A stretch of 37,022 nt of DNA. Source: Limiplasma sp964504385 (GTDB lineage: Bacteria; Bacillota; Clostridia; Christensenellales; Aristaeellaceae). The stretch lies in contig CAZDEF010000019.1 in NCBI GenBank assembly GCA_964504385.1, positions 1 to 37,022 on the forward strand, in the 5' to 3' direction. The position numbers and the translations under genes are program-made. The notes beneath the pieces are model-generated. The model did not search any database and was not told the origin of the DNA. It worked only from the letters and a program-made list of their open reading frames with translations. Below, one piece after another: positions 1 to 7,944 of the stretch (positions within the stretch are counted from its first letter, which is position 1; each line of letters begins with the position of its first letter).

Positions 1-260
1 ACCCCGATACCCGCGTGAAGGACCTTACCGAAAACGAAGTCAGCAAGCTCCGTGACTACATCGAGCACAACGTGAAGGTGGAAGGCGACCTGCGTCGCGA
101 GGTCTCCCTGAACATCAAGCGTCTGGTGGAAATCGGCTGCTATCGTGGCGTTCGCCATCGTCGCAACCTGCCCGTCCGCGGTCAGAACACCAAGAACAAC
201 GCGCGCACCCGCAAGGGTCCCAAGCGCACCATCGCCGGCAAGAAGAAGGCTGGCAAGTAA
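1..260 (+). CDS. rpsM: 30S ribosomal protein S13, 5' truncated by window edge
   Basis: This is the C-terminal 85 residues of ribosomal protein S13. The reading frame is open from base 3, starting PDTRVKDLTE, so the start codon lies outside the window and the GTG at 15 is an internal valine codon. S13 sits in the head of the small subunit, contacts P-site tRNA and forms the B1 bridges to the large subunit. The visible part contains the helical RDYIEHN segment and the typical GCYRGVRHRRNLPVRGQ(N)TKNNARTRKG tail, which ends in a lysine-rich stretch that binds RNA. rpsK follows after 41 nt with its own ribosome binding site (GGAGGG), as expected for the spc/alpha operon. Identification is secure. 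Confidence 0.97.
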   Translation, partial: PDTRVKDLTENEVSKLRDYIEHNVKVEGDLRREVSLNIKRLVEIGCYRGVRHRRNLPVRGQNTKNNARTRKGPKRTIAGKKKAGK

Positions 261-301
261 TCACTGAACGATTGCTTATGTAGCATGGAGGGATAACAAC
301 T

Positions 302-703
302 ATGGCACCTAAGCAGAAGCTTAAGAAAGTAACGCGCAAGCGTCGTGAGAAGAAGCTGGTGGAGCGTGGCGCTGCCCACATCCGTTCTTCTTTTAACAAC
401 ACCATCGTCACCCTGACCGATACCAACGGCAACGCCCTCAGCTGGGCCAGCGCCGGCGGCCTGGGCTTCCGCGGAAGCAAGAAGTCCACTCCCTTCGCCG
501 CTCAGATGGCTGCTGAAACCGCCGCCAAGGCCGCCATGGAATTCGGCCTCAAGACCGTGGAAGTGTACGTCAAGGGCCCCGGCTCCGGACGTGAAGCTGC
601 CATCCGCAGCCTGCAGGCCGCTGGTCTGGAAGTCAACATGATTAAGGACGTCACCCCCATCCCGCACAACGGCTGCCGTCCGCCTAAGCGCCGTCGCGTG
701 TAA
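302..703 (+). CDS. rpsK: 30S ribosomal protein S11
   Basis: This is a full-length 133-residue S11, a platform protein of the small subunit near the mRNA exit and E-site. The protein shows the family core: AHIRSSFNNTIVTLTD near residues 25-40, GGLGFRGSKKSTPFAAQ in the middle, and the conserved VKGPGSGREAAIRSLQ and PIPHNGCRPPKRRRV at the C terminus. The ATG at 302 is preceded by GGAGGG at a good distance. The gene lies between rpsM and rpsD in the usual Clostridia order and is co-transcribed with them. There is nothing unusual in length or composition. Confidence 0.98.
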   Translation: MAPKQKLKKVTRKRREKKLVERGAAHIRSSFNNTIVTLTDTNGNALSWASAGGLGFRGSKKSTPFAAQMAAETAAKAAMEFGLKTVEVYVKGPGSGREAAIRSLQAAGLEVNMIKDVTPIPHNGCRPPKRRRV

Positions 704-729
704 GGTATCATTAAGGAGGACAACATACA

Positions 730-1326
730 ATGGCTACTAGCAAACAGCCGATTTCCAAGAAGTGCCGGACCTTTGATGTTTCTCCGGCCGTCATGGGATA
801 CAGCAACAAGAAGTCTACCCGCCAGCCTGGCAATAACCGCCGCCGCAAGGTTTCCGAATACGGCGCTCAGCTCAAGGAAAAGCAGAAGGTCAAGTTCATC
901 TATGGCATTCTGGAAAAGCAGTTCGCCAAGTATTATGAGAAGGCCGCCCACATGAAGGGCATCACCGGCGATAACATGCTGCAGCTGCTGGAGCTGCGCC
1001 TGGACAGCGTCGTGTACCGTCTGGGCCTGGCCAAGACCCGCCGCATGGCCCGTCAGGTGGTCAACCATGGCCACATCTGCGTCAACGGCCGCAAGGTGAA
1101 CATTCCTTCCTACTCTGTCAAGCAGGGCGACGTGATCACCGTGCGCAGCCAGAGCAGCCAGCTGGAAATGTTCAAGGCCCTGCGCGAAGGCACCACCGTG
1201 GTCACCCCCAAGTGGCTCACCTTTGACGCTGCCAACCTGACCGGCAAGGTCGTCGAACTGCCCCAGCGCAGCGATTTGGACTTCGAGGTCCAGGAGAACA
1301 TGATCGTCGAGTTCTACTCTCGTTAA
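730..1326 (+). CDS. rpsD: 30S ribosomal protein S4
   Basis: This is a 198-residue S4, a primary 16S rRNA binding protein of the small-subunit body. In many bacteria S4 also represses its operon translationally. The S4 RNA-binding domain is clear: LELRLDSVVYRLGLAKTRRMARQVVNHGHICVNGRKVNIPSY at about residues 90-130. The N-terminal domain has a single cysteine (KKCRTF), so this is the zinc-free (C-minus) form of S4 rather than the four-cysteine form. AAGGAGG precedes the ATG. Its position between rpsK and rpoA is the common clostridial arrangement; Bacillus has rpsD elsewhere. Confidence 0.97.
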   Translation: MATSKQPISKKCRTFDVSPAVMGYSNKKSTRQPGNNRRRKVSEYGAQLKEKQKVKFIYGILEKQFAKYYEKAAHMKGITGDNMLQLLELRLDSVVYRLGLAKTRRMARQVVNHGHICVNGRKVNIPSYSVKQGDVITVRSQSSQLEMFKALREGTTVVTPKWLTFDAANLTGKVVELPQRSDLDFEVQENMIVEFYSR

Positions 1327-1378
1327 GAGTTGACCTTCCTCCCTCGAACAACTGGTAAAAAACAGGAGGATATATCGA

Positions 1379-2323
1379 ATGATCGAAATCGAAAAAGCGC
1401 GCATCGAATGTGCGGAGCTGAGCCAGGACGGCTCGTATGGCAAGTTTGTCATCGAGCCGCTGGAGCGCGGCTTTGGCAATACGCTGGGCAACGCCCTGCG
1501 CCGCGTGCTGCTTAGCAGCCTGCCCGGCGTGGCCGTGACCAGCATCAAGATCGAAGGCATTCAGCATGAGTTTTCCACCATCCCCGGCGTGACCGAGGAC
1601 GTGAGCGAGATTATCCTGAACCTGAAGACCCTGACCGCCAAGCTGTACTCCGAGCAGCCCAAGACCGTGATGCTCGATGTGAAGGGCCCCGCTGAAGTAA
1701 CGGCGAAGGACATTGCCGCCGACGATGAGCTGGAGTTCATCGACCCGGACATGCACATCGCCACCCTCAACGAGGACGCCCATTTGCAAATGACGCTGAC
1801 CATCGATAAGGGCCGCGGCTATGTGAGCGCGGATAAGAACAAGTATCCGAATATGCCCATCGGCGTGATCCCGATCGACTCCATCTTCACCCCCATCAAG
1901 AAGGTCAACTACACCGTGACCGATACCCGCGTGGGCCAGATCACGGACTATGACAAGCTGACCCTCGAAGTGTGGACGGATGGCAGCGTGCAGCCCGACG
2001 AGGCCATCAGCCTCGCGGCCAAGATCCTCACCGAGCACCTGACCCTGTTCGTCAGCCTGACCGACCAGGTGACCACCATCTCCTTCACCGATCAGGAAGA
2101 TGACAAGAAGGAAAAGGTGCTGGAGATGACCATCGAGGAACTGGATTTGAGCGTGCGCGCCTACAACTGCTTGAAGCGCGCGGGCATCAATACCGTTGCC
2201 GAGCTGGTGCAGCGTAACCAGGAGGACATGATGAAGGTGCGCAACCTGGGCCGCAAGAGCCTGGAAGAAGTAGAGCAGAAGCTCGAAGCGCTCAATCTGT
2301 CCCTTCGTCCCAGCGACGAATAA
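1379..2323 (+). CDS. rpoA: DNA-directed RNA polymerase subunit alpha
   Basis: This is a 314-residue alpha subunit, the assembly platform of RNA polymerase. The N-terminal dimerisation domain shows the diagnostic FVIEPLERGFGNTLGNALRRVLLSSLPG at about residues 23-51. A flexible linker (residues about 230-250, rich in D, K, E) precedes the C-terminal domain that contacts UP elements and activators. That domain includes IEELDLSVRAYNCLKRAGI and VRNLGRKSLEEVEQKL. The start ATG at 1379 follows AGGAGG. Length is normal for Firmicutes. Confidence 0.98.
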   Translation: MIEIEKARIECAELSQDGSYGKFVIEPLERGFGNTLGNALRRVLLSSLPGVAVTSIKIEGIQHEFSTIPGVTEDVSEIILNLKTLTAKLYSEQPKTVMLDVKGPAEVTAKDIAADDELEFIDPDMHIATLNEDAHLQMTLTIDKGRGYVSADKNKYPNMPIGVIPIDSIFTPIKKVNYTVTDTRVGQITDYDKLTLEVWTDGSVQPDEAISLAAKILTEHLTLFVSLTDQVTTISFTDQEDDKKEKVLEMTIEELDLSVRAYNCLKRAGINTVAELVQRNQEDMMKVRNLGRKSLEEVEQKLEALNLSLRPSDE

Positions 2324-2356
2324 ACCGACCGATCCGCATAAGGAGGAAATACAACC

Positions 2357-2866
2357 ATGGCACAGCGTAAATTGGGCCGTACCGCCGATCAGCGCAAGGC
2401 TCTCCTGCGCAATCAGGTGACCAATCTGCTTTGGTATGGCCGTATTGAGACGACCGAAGCCCGCGCCAAGGAAGTGCGCCGTGTGGCTGAGCGTCTCATC
2501 ACCCTGGCCGTCAACGAATACGACAAGACTGTCGAAGTGACCAAGGAAACCCACAACGACAAGGGCCAGCTGGTCACCCTGACCGTGACCAACGACGCTC
2601 CCAGCAAGCTGCATGCCCGCCGCATGATCATGAGCTACCTGTACGAGCTCAAGGATGTGCAGAAGCCCGGCGAAGACAAGGCTGACTGGAAAGAGCGCAC
2701 TGCCGGCATCAAGTACCCCGTGGTGGAGAAGCTCTTCCGCGAGTACGGCCCCAAGTTCCGCGCCCGGAATGAAGAAAAGAAGTGCGCCGGTGGCTACACC
2801 CGCATCTACAAGCTCGGACCCCGTCGTGGCGATGCTGCCGAGATGTGCGTGATCGAGATCCTGTGA
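2357..2866 (+). CDS. rplQ: 50S ribosomal protein L17, long form
   Basis: L17 sits near the polypeptide exit tunnel of the large subunit. The start (MAQRKLGRTADQRKALLRNQVTNLL) and end (GGYTRIYKLGPRRGDAAEMCVIEIL) are classic L17. The protein is 169 residues, whereas a typical bacterial L17 is about 115-130. The extra residues are in the middle: about 15 around TKETHNDKGQLVTLTVTND, and a further stretch after MIMSYLYELKDVQKPGEDKADWKERTAGIKYP before the conserved VEKLFREYGPKFRARN. These insertions are in frame and keep the flanking core, so this is an extended family member and not a broken gene. It is the last gene of the operon and a terminator follows at 2889. Confidence 0.96.
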   Translation: MAQRKLGRTADQRKALLRNQVTNLLWYGRIETTEARAKEVRRVAERLITLAVNEYDKTVEVTKETHNDKGQLVTLTVTNDAPSKLHARRMIMSYLYELKDVQKPGEDKADWKERTAGIKYPVVEKLFREYGPKFRARNEEKKCAGGYTRIYKLGPRRGDAAEMCVIEIL

Positions 2867-2888
2867 TCGGGAAACGGAGCACTCTATC

Positions 2889-2931
2889 AAAAAGCGCCTG
2901 CTGCAGAATCAAATCTGCGGCAGGCGCTTTT
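2889..2931 (+). terminator. bidirectional rho-independent terminator after rplQ
   Basis: An 18-bp stem is formed by 2889-2906 and 2914-2931 with one G-T style mismatch and a 7-nt loop. It begins with AAAA and ends with TTTT, so it can act on both strands. It lies between the convergent ribosomal operon (+) and the L,D-transpeptidase gene (-). Confidence 0.9.
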
Positions 2932-2951
2932 GTCATTTCATTTGGGATTTG

Positions 2952-4109
2952 TCAGCGAATGGTGATGGTCACCGTTACCTCCGGCTCGTTGGATGGTTCA
3001 GCGGGCTGACCGTTGCCCAGCAGCTCGGCGATGTCCAGCCGTTCCTGATTGATCTGGTCAATCACATTCCTGCGCTTGGCAGGGCTGCAGTGGGGGCAGG
3101 GCGATAGCTTGGCGTAAGCGCCCTCATCCAGCTGGGCGTAGGTGAAGCCGGTGAGCGGCAGGAATTTGTCGCGGACGCTCTTGCAGGTGGCGGTGGCGTG
3201 GTAGCTGGAGCCGCCGTTGGGGTTGTAGTACAGGGGGGTATCGTCCTCCGGGTAGGGCAAAGTGCGGCCGTCGTCATCCCAGATGAGCACTTTGGTGCCG
3301 CGCTTCAGGTTGTCCCACAGCCACGAAATGCACAGCCCTTCGTCATTTGGGGTGCGGGCTACGCGCACGCAGCCATGGCTGGCCTTGCGCCCCAGCAGCT
3401 GGCCGAATTTGGAGTAATCCTTGGTGCCGTCGGCGTAGAGGGTGTAGGGCACCATGTGCAGCAGGTCGCCGCCATTGAAGCGGATGCCCATTTCGCAGTA
3501 CATGCCTTCGGAATCAAAGCCGCCCACCCAGCTGCCCACCAGATATTCGCCGGTGGCGGTCTCGTTGTAGGGCTGATCCTTGTTGGCCAGTCCGGTGGAG
3601 ACGGCGCAGCTGGACCACAGCTTGCCGTCCACAAACAGGTAAAGACGCTGGGTCAGCTTGTCGATGATGATGCCGTACTTGCTGTTGGGGGTGACGGTCT
3701 TGAGCAGGCGGGTCTTGACATAGCCCTGGATCACCCGGTCGTAATAATCCAGCCCTTCGATGAGCGTCCAGCCGTCCTCGTCCTCGCCCAGCACATGCAC
3801 GCCGGCCAGCGAGCCGTTGATGAAGCCGCCCTGCCACTCGTCCACCACCTTGTCGCCGTCCGGCGCATCGAGGGGATAGACCACCTCTTTTTCCTCCACA
3901 TCCAGCACGGTGATGGGCCGCTGCAGCAGTTGCCAGCAAGCGGCTTCATCGGTGATGTCGTAGGCGAAGTCCTCGCCAAACCAATCTGCTCCGCTGCGGT
4001 AGCCGCGCAGATCGCCGATGGGCAGGTTCTCGGTGTTTTTATCCGCAAGCGCGTACAGCGGCGTAAGCGCCGTGAGTGCGCACAGGATGAGGCATAGCAG
4101 GTGCTTCAT
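2952..4109 (-). CDS. secreted L,D-transpeptidase (YkuD), one C-terminal Cys/His module
   Basis: This is a 385-residue exported protein. Residues 1-22 form a signal peptide (charged MKH, hydrophobic core, cleavage near LYALA). Residues about 45-140 are a region conserved with the neighbouring paralogue. A YkuD L,D-transpeptidase domain spans about 144-277, with the catalytic SHGCVRV motif at 244-250 (Cys247). Such enzymes make 3-3 peptidoglycan cross-links or attach proteins to peptidoglycan outside the membrane. At 294-341 there is a module with YYNPNGG, then YH-x4-C-x-SV, then PCPHC. The spacing resembles Ada-type zinc modules, and metal binding is an inference. The gene lies 34 nt downstream of its paralogue and has AAGGAG before the ATG, so both are probably on one transcript. 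Confidence 0.9.
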   Translation of the reverse strand: MKHLLCLILCALTALTPLYALADKNTENLPIGDLRGYRSGADWFGEDFAYDITDEAACWQLLQRPITVLDVEEKEVVYPLDAPDGDKVVDEWQGGFINGSLAGVHVLGEDEDGWTLIEGLDYYDRVIQGYVKTRLLKTVTPNSKYGIIIDKLTQRLYLFVDGKLWSSCAVSTGLANKDQPYNETATGEYLVGSWVGGFDSEGMYCEMGIRFNGGDLLHMVPYTLYADGTKDYSKFGQLLGRKASHGCVRVARTPNDEGLCISWLWDNLKRGTKVLIWDDDGRTLPYPEDDTPLYYNPNGGSSYHATATCKSVRDKFLPLTGFTYAQLDEGAYAKLSPCPHCSPAKRRNVIDQINQERLDIAELLGNGQPAEPSNEPEVTVTITIR

Positions 4110-4143
4110 GCGTTTCTCCTTTTAGATGATGGGATATGATCCG

Positions 4144-5631
4144 TTACCAGATGGTGATGGACACTTCGTCCTCCGCATCGGTGGGCTCGTCCAGCGGTTC
4201 CTCGGGCAGGACAGGGGGCGGAAGCGTTTCGGGCGCATCGGCAGTCTCGCCGTTTTCATAGGCGGCGCGCAGGCTGGCGATGAGCGCATCGGACAGGCCC
4301 TGATCACGGTTCTGCTCGTCCACCTCGCTGAGCTTGGGCAGCGGGCTGCAGTGCGGGCAGGGAACGAGGGAGGACTTTCCGCCCTCCAGCTCAGAATAGG
4401 CAAAGGCGGTCAGCGGCAGCCAACGGCTCTTGACGGAATCGCAGTTCTGGTCGCTGTGGTAATACTTGCCGCCATTGGGGTTGTAGTACTGCACAGCGTC
4501 CGGGTCGGGGTAGGGGATGGGCGTGAGCGCCTGCTCATATTCCTCCTGCGTGATCGCGCCGCGCGCAAGGTTTTCCTTGGCGATCAGGCTTTTGCGCCGG
4601 GGCGGCTGACATTTCTGGCAGGGGGTGAGGTCGAGGAATTCGCCGCTGTCCAGCTGGGAATAGGCGAAGGCCGAAAGGGGCAGGAACTTATCGCGCACGC
4701 TGGAGCAGTACTGGTCGGCATGGTAGTAGCTGCCGCCCTCGGGGTTGTAGTACAGCTCGCGGTCATCTTCGGGGTAAGGCATCATGCGACCCGCATCGTC
4801 CCAGATGACCACCTTGGTGTTCTTCTTCAGGTTGTCCCACAGCCAGCGGGCGCTCAGGCCCTTTTCGGTGGGCTGGCGCTGGGTGCGCACGCAGCCGTGG
4901 CTGGCCTTCTGGCCCAGCAGCGCCTCCCAGCGGGAATAGCTGCTGGTGCCGTCGGCGCGGATGGTGTGCGGCACTTCGTGGATCATATCGCCGCCATTGA
5001 AGCGCAGCGCCGTGGAGCAGATCATGCCTTCGGAATTAAAATCGCCCACCCAGCTGCAAACCAAGTATTCGCCGGCGGCAGTCTCATTGTAGGGCTGCTC
5101 GTCGTTGGGCAGACCGGTGGACACCAGACAGCTGTCCCACAGCTTGCCGTCAATGAACACATACAGCCGCTGGGTCAGCTTGTCGATGATGACGCCGTAC
5201 TTTGCGTTGGGGGTCACGGTCTTGAGCAGCTTGGTGCGCACATAACCGCGGATCACACGGTTGTAGTAATCCAACCCTTCGATGAGCGTCCAGCCGTCCT
5301 CATCCTCGCCCAGCACATGCACGGCGGCGGAAGCGCCGTTGATGAAGCCGCCCAGCTTATCGGTGTTCACCTTCTTGCCATTGGGCTCCACGCGGGGATA
5401 GATGGCCTCGCGCTGGTCTGCATCCAGCACGGTGATGGGCTTTTGCAGCAGCTCCCAGCAGGCTTCTTCATCGGTGATGTCGTAGGCAAAGTCATCGCCA
5501 AACCAGATGGCGCCCGTGTCGAAGCCTTCCAGCCATTCCTCCACGGTCTTGGCCTGCGCCGCCGTGAGAGGCGCACAAAGGGAAACAAGCGTCAGCAAGA
5601 GAACGATGACGGTGGATAAACGCCGCTTCAT
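4144..5631 (-). CDS. secreted L,D-transpeptidase (YkuD), two C-terminal Cys/His modules
   Basis: This 495-residue paralogue of the downstream gene aligns with it without gaps over about residues 1-341. It has a signal peptide (MKRRLSTVIVLLLTLVSLC, cleavage near TAAQA) and a YkuD domain at about 144-277 with SHGCVRT (catalytic Cys247). It has two copies of the Cys/His module, at 294-341 (ending PCQKC) and 382-428 (ending PCPHC), separated by a charged linker. The C terminus is Pro/Glu-rich and ends SITIW, like TITIR in the neighbour. The pair is a tandem duplication with gain or loss of one module. A good promoter lies at 5718-5747. The role is peptidoglycan cross-linking or anchoring at the cell surface; the substrate is not deducible. 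Confidence 0.9.
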   Translation of the reverse strand: MKRRLSTVIVLLLTLVSLCAPLTAAQAKTVEEWLEGFDTGAIWFGDDFAYDITDEEACWELLQKPITVLDADQREAIYPRVEPNGKKVNTDKLGGFINGASAAVHVLGEDEDGWTLIEGLDYYNRVIRGYVRTKLLKTVTPNAKYGVIIDKLTQRLYVFIDGKLWDSCLVSTGLPNDEQPYNETAAGEYLVCSWVGDFNSEGMICSTALRFNGGDMIHEVPHTIRADGTSSYSRWEALLGQKASHGCVRTQRQPTEKGLSARWLWDNLKKNTKVVIWDDAGRMMPYPEDDRELYYNPEGGSYYHADQYCSSVRDKFLPLSAFAYSQLDSGEFLDLTPCQKCQPPRRKSLIAKENLARGAITQEEYEQALTPIPYPDPDAVQYYNPNGGKYYHSDQNCDSVKSRWLPLTAFAYSELEGGKSSLVPCPHCSPLPKLSEVDEQNRDQGLSDALIASLRAAYENGETADAPETLPPPVLPEEPLDEPTDAEDEVSITIW

Positions 5632-5717
5632 ACCCAGTCTCCTTCTATCCGTGTCCTATGCATACAAACGCGCAAGCGCCGCGTTTTCATGCACCGTGTG
5701 CCGATCCATACACAGGA

Positions 5718-5747
5718 AGAATAGCATGCACATCCACGGGGTGTCAA
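5718..5747 (-). promoter_or_regulatory. sigma-A-type promoter for the L,D-transpeptidase pair
   Basis: On the minus strand there is TTGACA (5742-5747), an 18-nt spacer and TATTCT (5718-5723). It sits about 85 nt upstream of the start codon at 5631. It would transcribe both L,D-transpeptidase genes. Confidence 0.7.
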
Positions 5748-5780
5748 GACAAACGGCGCAATCGTAACAAAGGCGTTCTT

Positions 5781-7181
5781 TTAGCCCATGTGCAGGAGGT
5801 TGAGCAGGATCAGCCACGCCAGCCCGTAGTAAGCCATGACCGCCACCAGATCGTTGACGGTGGTGATCAGCGGGCCGGAAGCAACGGCGGGATCGACTCC
5901 CAGCCGCTGAAAGAAGATGGGGATCAGCGTGCCGGACAGTGCGGAGACGAACATGGCCAGCATCATGGCAACGCCGAGACAGCCGGACACGGCAAAGGAG
6001 AAAACGGCTGCGCTGCCCTTCAGGCACAGGTACAGGCCGATGGCGGCGCAGGACAGCATGCCCAGCAGCACGCCGTTCAGCAGGCCGATGCGCGCCTCCT
6101 TCCACACCAGCCGCGCCTTGCTCCTGTGGCCCAGCTGCGTGTCCATCAGCACCCGGATGGCCACAGCCAGCGACTGCGTGCCCACGTTGCCGGCCATGTC
6201 CAGGATCAGCGATTGAAAGCACATGATGACCGGCAGCTGCGCCACGATGGATTCGAACAGGCCGACGGTCGCGGATACGCCCAGCCCCAGCGCCAGCAGG
6301 ATGCACAGCCATGGCAGACGCTTGCGGATGCTTTGCGCCACCGGCTCGGCCAGATCCTCCTCGGAGGACAGACCGGCCAGCCGGGCGTAATCCTCATTCA
6401 TTTCCTCGCCCAGGATCTCCACAAAGTCCTGCGCGGTCACTACGCCGATCAGCTTGTTTTCATCGTCCAGCACAGGCAGCGCAGCCTCGGCGTATTCCTG
6501 AAAGAACGGCACGCAGTCCTCGGCTGCGGCCTTCGCATACAGGTACGGATAGGAAAGCGTGGTGATCTCCGACAGAGGCGTTCCCTCGCGCGCAAGGATC
6601 AGATCCTTCAGGTCGATCGCGCCGCAGAAGGTTCGGTGTTCATCCACCAGATAGAGGACGGAAATGTTGTCGTGCTCAGCCGCCTGCCGCACCAGCTCGC
6701 TCATGGCCTCCTTCACGGTGGCTGTGTCGCGAAGCTCGATATAATTGGTGGAGATGCGGCTGCCGATTTCCTCTTCATCAAAGGACCACACCAGCCGTAT
6801 TTCCCTGCGCGCCTCTTCGGGGATCAGCTCCAGCAGCGCGGCCCGCTCCTCCTTGCTCAGGTCCTGCAGCAGCTCTGCAGCCACTGTGACCTCCATGCAG
6901 GCCAGAACGTCGGCCTTCTGGCGGATGCCCAGCAGCTGGAAGGCGTCGGCGGCATCCTGCGCATATTCCAGCACAGCGGCCAGCGTTTCCAGCGGAAGAA
7001 TGCGGAAAAGGCGCTGGCGCTCCTCGCGCCCCAGCAGCGGCAGGGCGGATGCGATGTCCTTTTCGTGACAGGCACAGATCTGCTCCCGCATTTTCATGGG
7101 GGCCAGATTGCTCCGGATCGTGCGGATGACATCGCCGCAGGCCTGCGGCAGCATGGTCATTTCATGGATGTTTTTGGTCAT
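5781..7181 (-). CDS. mgtE: magnesium transporter MgtE
   Basis: This is a 466-residue Mg2+ channel/transporter of the inner membrane. Domain order is typical: a cytosolic MgtE N domain of helical repeats (about 10-125, with LGREERQRLFRILP), a CBS pair (about 130-255), then five membrane segments from about residue 285. The pore-helix signature is present as MAGNVGTQS (usually GGNAGTQ), and LITTVNDLVAV near the end is also conserved. The N and CBS domains sense cytosolic Mg2+ and close the pore. The ATG at 7181 has AAGGAGGG eight bases upstream. A ~295-nt leader with an intrinsic terminator separates promoter and gene, which points to riboswitch-type control. Confidence 0.95.
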   Translation of the reverse strand: MTKNIHEMTMLPQACGDVIRTIRSNLAPMKMREQICACHEKDIASALPLLGREERQRLFRILPLETLAAVLEYAQDAADAFQLLGIRQKADVLACMEVTVAAELLQDLSKEERAALLELIPEEARREIRLVWSFDEEEIGSRISTNYIELRDTATVKEAMSELVRQAAEHDNISVLYLVDEHRTFCGAIDLKDLILAREGTPLSEITTLSYPYLYAKAAAEDCVPFFQEYAEAALPVLDDENKLIGVVTAQDFVEILGEEMNEDYARLAGLSSEEDLAEPVAQSIRKRLPWLCILLALGLGVSATVGLFESIVAQLPVIMCFQSLILDMAGNVGTQSLAVAIRVLMDTQLGHRSKARLVWKEARIGLLNGVLLGMLSCAAIGLYLCLKGSAAVFSFAVSGCLGVAMMLAMFVSALSGTLIPIFFQRLGVDPAVASGPLITTVNDLVAVMAYYGLAWLILLNLLHMG

Positions 7182-7250
7182 TGCTCATACCCTCCTTCAA
7201 CACATTTGGCAGGGCAGCCGCACACGACCTGCAGCGCTTGCAATGGACAG

Positions 7251-7337
7251 AAAAAGCCATTGCAGGCAGCAAGCAGGCTCCTGCACGACCCGCCCGGGGT
7301 TGTGTAGAGTTGCGCTGCAACAAGCAATGGCGTTTTT
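7251..7337 (-). terminator. intrinsic terminator inside the mgtE leader
   Basis: On the minus strand, GCCATTGC (7324-7331) pairs with GCAATGGC (7256-7263). An inner GCAGC/GCTGC extension is possible. The stem is followed by TTTTT (7251-7255). Its place between the mgtE promoter and start codon makes it an attenuator candidate. The other strand also has a T run (7332-7337), so it may work in both directions. Confidence 0.65.
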
Positions 7338-7477
7338 GTATGGACAGAAATGAACGGTCAGCGCATGGACGGACGGCAGCTGACCATTTCTGCGCAATGC
7401 AAAAGCACCGTGTGCACCTGTTGGAAACGACAACTGCTACTGTCCATGGTCTCACCTCACATTCGTAAAGATCATTC
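7338..7477 (-). promoter_or_regulatory. structured mgtE 5' leader, possible Mg2+ riboswitch (M-box-like)
   Basis: The minus-strand leader begins near 7477, downstream of the promoter at 7485-7513. It contains AGGTGAGACC (plus positions 7448-7457), close to the M-box signature AGGTGAGGCTCC, then GGAC, an AACAG segment, CAGCTGCCGTCCGTCC and GCTGACC. ATGGAC near the 5' side can pair with GTCCAT near 7365-7370. M-box (ykoK) RNAs often control mgtE in Firmicutes. The match is partial: the usual GCTAAAGCTCT is missing, so I hold the class assignment loosely. The leader plus downstream terminator architecture is better supported than the ligand. Confidence 0.4.
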
Positions 7478-7484
7478 CATCTGC

Positions 7485-7513
7485 ATTATACGCGCTCGCG
7501 CGGTGGATTGCAA
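7485..7513 (-). promoter_or_regulatory. promoter for mgtE leader
   Basis: Minus strand: TTGCAA (7508-7513), a 17-nt spacer and TATAAT (7485-7490). Transcription would start near 7477-7479 and give a leader of about 295 nt before the mgtE start. Confidence 0.7.
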
Positions 7514-7537
7514 GCCGCCGGCTTTTCCGACATATGT

Positions 7538-7566
7538 TTGCATTCGATGCATTTGTTTGCTATAAT
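7538..7566 (+). promoter_or_regulatory. promoter for the tat operon
   Basis: Plus strand: TTGCAT (7538-7543), a 17-nt spacer and TATAAT (7561-7566), 36 nt before the tatB start. It is back-to-back with the mgtE promoter, and the two -35 boxes are 24 nt apart. Confidence 0.75.
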
Positions 7567-7601
7567 ACATGCATGAAACGTGATGGGAAAGGAAGCGGCC
7601 T

Positions 7602-7922
7602 ATGTTCAATATCGGCTTTTCAGAGCTGATCCTGATCCTGCTGGTGGCCTTTGTGATCGTCGGGCCGAAGGATCTGCCCAAGGTGGCGGCCGCTCTGGGA
7701 CGCGCTGTGCGCACCGTGAAGCGCTACATCAAGGAGTTTCAGGACGAAAGCGGGCTGGGCGAAGCGGTGGATGAATTCAAAAAAACATCGCGCGATCTGG
7801 AACGCACCCTGAAGGAAAACGACCCGATCGCCGATCTGAAGCAGGCGCGCAAGGAGGCGGAGGACGCCGTGCGCAGCAGCGCGCAGGATGTTCGGGACGC
7901 TGACCATACAGAAAAGAACTGA
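7602..7922 (+). CDS. tatB: twin-arginine translocase subunit TatB-like
   Basis: This is a 106-residue TatA/B-family protein. A short N-terminal membrane helix (FSELILILLVAFVIVGPKDLP, residues about 6-26) is followed by an amphipathic helix (KVAAALGRAVRTVKRYIKEF) and a long charged tail. The MFNIGFSELI start and the GPKDLP hinge fit TatB more than TatA, and the following gene is a clear TatA. TatB with TatC forms the receptor for folded proteins carrying RR signal peptides in the cytoplasmic membrane. It is the first gene of a compact tatB-tatA-tatC operon. The ATG at 7602 has GGAAAGGA-like Shine-Dalgarno bases upstream. Confidence 0.88.
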   Translation: MFNIGFSELILILLVAFVIVGPKDLPKVAAALGRAVRTVKRYIKEFQDESGLGEAVDEFKKTSRDLERTLKENDPIADLKQARKEAEDAVRSSAQDVRDADHTEKN

Positions 7923-7944
7923 CTGAACAAGGAGGATGCAAAAC

